Assembly (NCBI GenBank): GCA_029244725.1
Contig: JAQWQJ010000030.1
Location: 49,789 to 113,788 of the forward strand
Length of the DNA stretch: 64,000 bases
Source: Paracoccaceae bacterium
GTDB taxonomy: Bacteria; Pseudomonadota; Alphaproteobacteria; Rhodobacterales; Rhodobacteraceae
Reading direction: 5' to 3'
Part shown: positions 63,075 through 64,000 of the stretch, piece by piece
Layout: every line of letters starts with the position of its first letter
How positions within the stretch are numbered: the stretch's first letter is position 1
The notes under the pieces: model-generated
The model's input: only the letters and a program-made list of their open reading frames with translations
Told to the model about the DNA's origin: nothing
Databases searched by the model: none
Made by a program: the position numbers and the translations under genes

Positions 63075-63360
63075 ATATCGACAGATGTTAAAGATTCACT
63101 CTACTCGACAAGCGAGGCTTGAGAAGACTGAGTGTAGTTCGCTAATACATCACCGTATTCCTTTGATCTACTCTCCCGAAATGTCCGACAACTGTGATTA
63201 CCTGTTGTCAAACTGAAGAGGCCGACGATGAAGAGAAACCGGCAGCAGCTCAGATTCGCCAAAAAGGGATGCCAGCATCTTTTCTTCATTTCACGCAAGC
63301 TTGCCGTCTGACGTGGGTCGGATCGGGTGAGCGAAATGAACCCTGCCGAGTGTTAATTCG

Positions 63361-63564
63361 ATGAGCGTTAGATCGAATGGTCCCCGCGGGGAAGGCAAAG
63401 CGATCGCAAAGATTGTTGACATAGCTTCCAATCGCACAGTTGGCTGGGTTTATAAGTGGGAAAACGGTGATATAACAAACTTGTGGCTCACCGACAAACC
63501 AAAGGATTTTGAAATTTGGTCGGTATCACCGGGGCCCAAGCGTTCAGATGAGAGAGAATGCTAG
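63361..63564 (+). CDS. Small unrecognised protein
   Basis: A 67-residue protein reading [39 protein letters not shown], a short beta-rich pattern. I do not recognise it. Its end overlaps the convergent XRE gene by 4 bases. No signal peptide. The 286 bases before it hold nothing I can identify. Confidence 0.45.
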   Translation: MSVRSNGPRGEGKAIAKIVDIASNRTVGWVYKWENGDITNLWLTDKPKDFEIWSVSPGPKRSDEREC

Positions 63565-63818
63565 AGTCTGTGGTTAGAGTCGGTAGCCATCTCTGCGGCG
63601 GCCAGTAGATCGCTTGCTCCTACATTGATTGCTCTCGCAAGCACGATCATTTCAACTACATCAATCCGTCGCTGACCGCTTTCCAATCGAGCGATGAGAG
63701 ATTGGTGGCATTTTAGCCTTTTTGCCAAGTCCGCCTGCGTCAAGCCAGCCGCTTTCCTCGCTGCGATCAAGGCTTCGCGCAACGCTTCATGTCCTGAGCT
63801 TCTGATAGTTTTTGCCAC
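63561..63818 (-). CDS. XRE-family helix-turn-helix protein
   Basis: An 85-residue protein with GTG start. The HTH is [29 protein letters not shown] at about residues 24-52. It is a stand-alone small regulator, common next to mobile elements or toxin-antitoxin genes. Its promoter must lie in the 44 bases before the IS1595 end, so the insertion may have changed its expression. Confidence 0.8.
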   Translation of the reverse strand: MAKTIRSSGHEALREALIAARKAAGLTQADLAKRLKCHQSLIARLESGQRRIDVVEMIVLARAINVGASDLLAAAEMATDSNHRL

Positions 63819-63862
63819 GCGTCACAAACCTCTTGTGGCGTGGCTAATCTAGAATATAGATT

Positions 63863-64000
63863 GGGGCTGACCCAGATAACGCGAAAAAGGTGTTATCATG
63901 GGAAGCATGCGGAAGAGTCGCTTAAGTAAGTATAAACAGGGTCGCCTGGTCGAGCATTTTGTTGCCGGAACCACGGCTCGAACTGCGGCCAGTTTATGTG
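63863..64000 (+). mobile_element. IS1595-family element, left end (truncated by the window)
   Basis: GGGGCTGACCCAGATAACGCG beginning at 63863 has the form of an IS1595-family terminal inverted repeat and lies 35 bases before a transposase start. The right end is beyond the window. Confidence 0.7.
63898..64000 (+). CDS. IS1595-family transposase, N-terminal fragment
   Basis: The open frame from ATG 63898 (or 63907) reads RKSRLSKYKQGRLVEHFVAG followed by TTARTAAS, the conserved N terminus of IS1595/ISXO2-like transposases. It continues past the window end, so the zinc and DDE domains are not visible. Confidence 0.8.
   Translation, partial: MGSMRKSRLSKYKQGRLVEHFVAGTTARTAASLC

Noticed and set aside
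63025..63216. 63-residue frame overlapping the end of ridA
   Set aside because: Half of it lies inside ridA in another frame and the remainder shows no domain or start signal.
1..64000. CRISPR array, prophage, toxin-antitoxin or biosynthetic gene cluster
   Set aside because: I saw no regularly spaced direct repeats, phage structural genes, paired toxin genes or NRPS/PKS domains. The XRE gene at 63561 has no recognisable toxin partner.

Overview
The window reads as a chromosomal segment of a marine alphaproteobacterium of the Rhodobacterales (Roseobacter group). The evidence is the gene content: DUF2948 directly behind murA, heterotetrameric sarcosine oxidase, several TTT (tripartite tricarboxylate) uptake systems, GlxA/CdhR-type AraC regulators, an Lrp-controlled putA, an MttB homologue without obvious pyrrolysine context, and IS6 and IS1595 insertion sequences. 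I cannot name a genus. Coding density is high. Several operons use ATGA or TGATG overlaps, and no gene-free stretch exceeds about 300 bases.

Layout. 0-0.6 kb: 3' end of a BCCT transporter. 0.7-7.8 kb: a TTT transporter, a SauS-like acylating aldehyde dehydrogenase and a SauT-like CoA ligase, divergent from a LacI regulator; this is best read as sulfoacetate (or a similar short acid) utilisation. 7.8-14.6 kb: putA with its Lrp regulator, then copper export (copA and a small CopZ-like chaperone). 14.7-16.2 kb: transaldolase and a small secreted protein with an apparent 1-nt frameshift. 16.3-21.5 kb: a CdhR-like regulator divergent from a CaiA-like dehydrogenase, an NDP-forming acyl-CoA synthetase and CaiD, suggesting CoA-dependent carnitine/gamma-butyrobetaine catabolism. 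21.5-26.8 kb: a paired M16 protease (active and inactive subunits), tRNA-Thr(GGT), and a murA block with small coupled genes. 26.9-33.1 kb: a second TTT transporter divergent from a TctD/TctE two-component system with an appended periplasmic binding protein. 33.2-35.3 kb: a crotonase, an IS6-family element and an orphan ORF at its edge.

35.5-63.1 kb is the most interesting part: a catabolic island for what looks like an N-methylated nitrogen compound. At its left edge are GlxA and LysR regulators, a cystathionine-gamma-synthase-like PLP enzyme and an MmgE/PrpD protein. These are followed by a soxBDAG set, a D-2-hydroxyacid dehydrogenase and an MttB-family methyltransferase. Facing them is a tightly coupled operon: peptide/opine-type substrate-binding protein, HyuA, HyuB, a HisC-like aminotransferase and an Asp/Glu racemase/maleate-isomerase-like enzyme. 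Divergent from that operon are the ABC permeases, a fused ATPase, a dimethylglycine-dehydrogenase-like enzyme, a class V PLP enzyme and a RidA protein. Together they could import a cyclic or N-methylated compound, open its ring with ATP, remove N-methyl groups stepwise to the folate pool, and process the amino-acid residue. The substrate is not determined by the sequence.

63.3-64 kb: a small unknown gene, an XRE regulator and the left end of an IS1595-family element that runs off the window.
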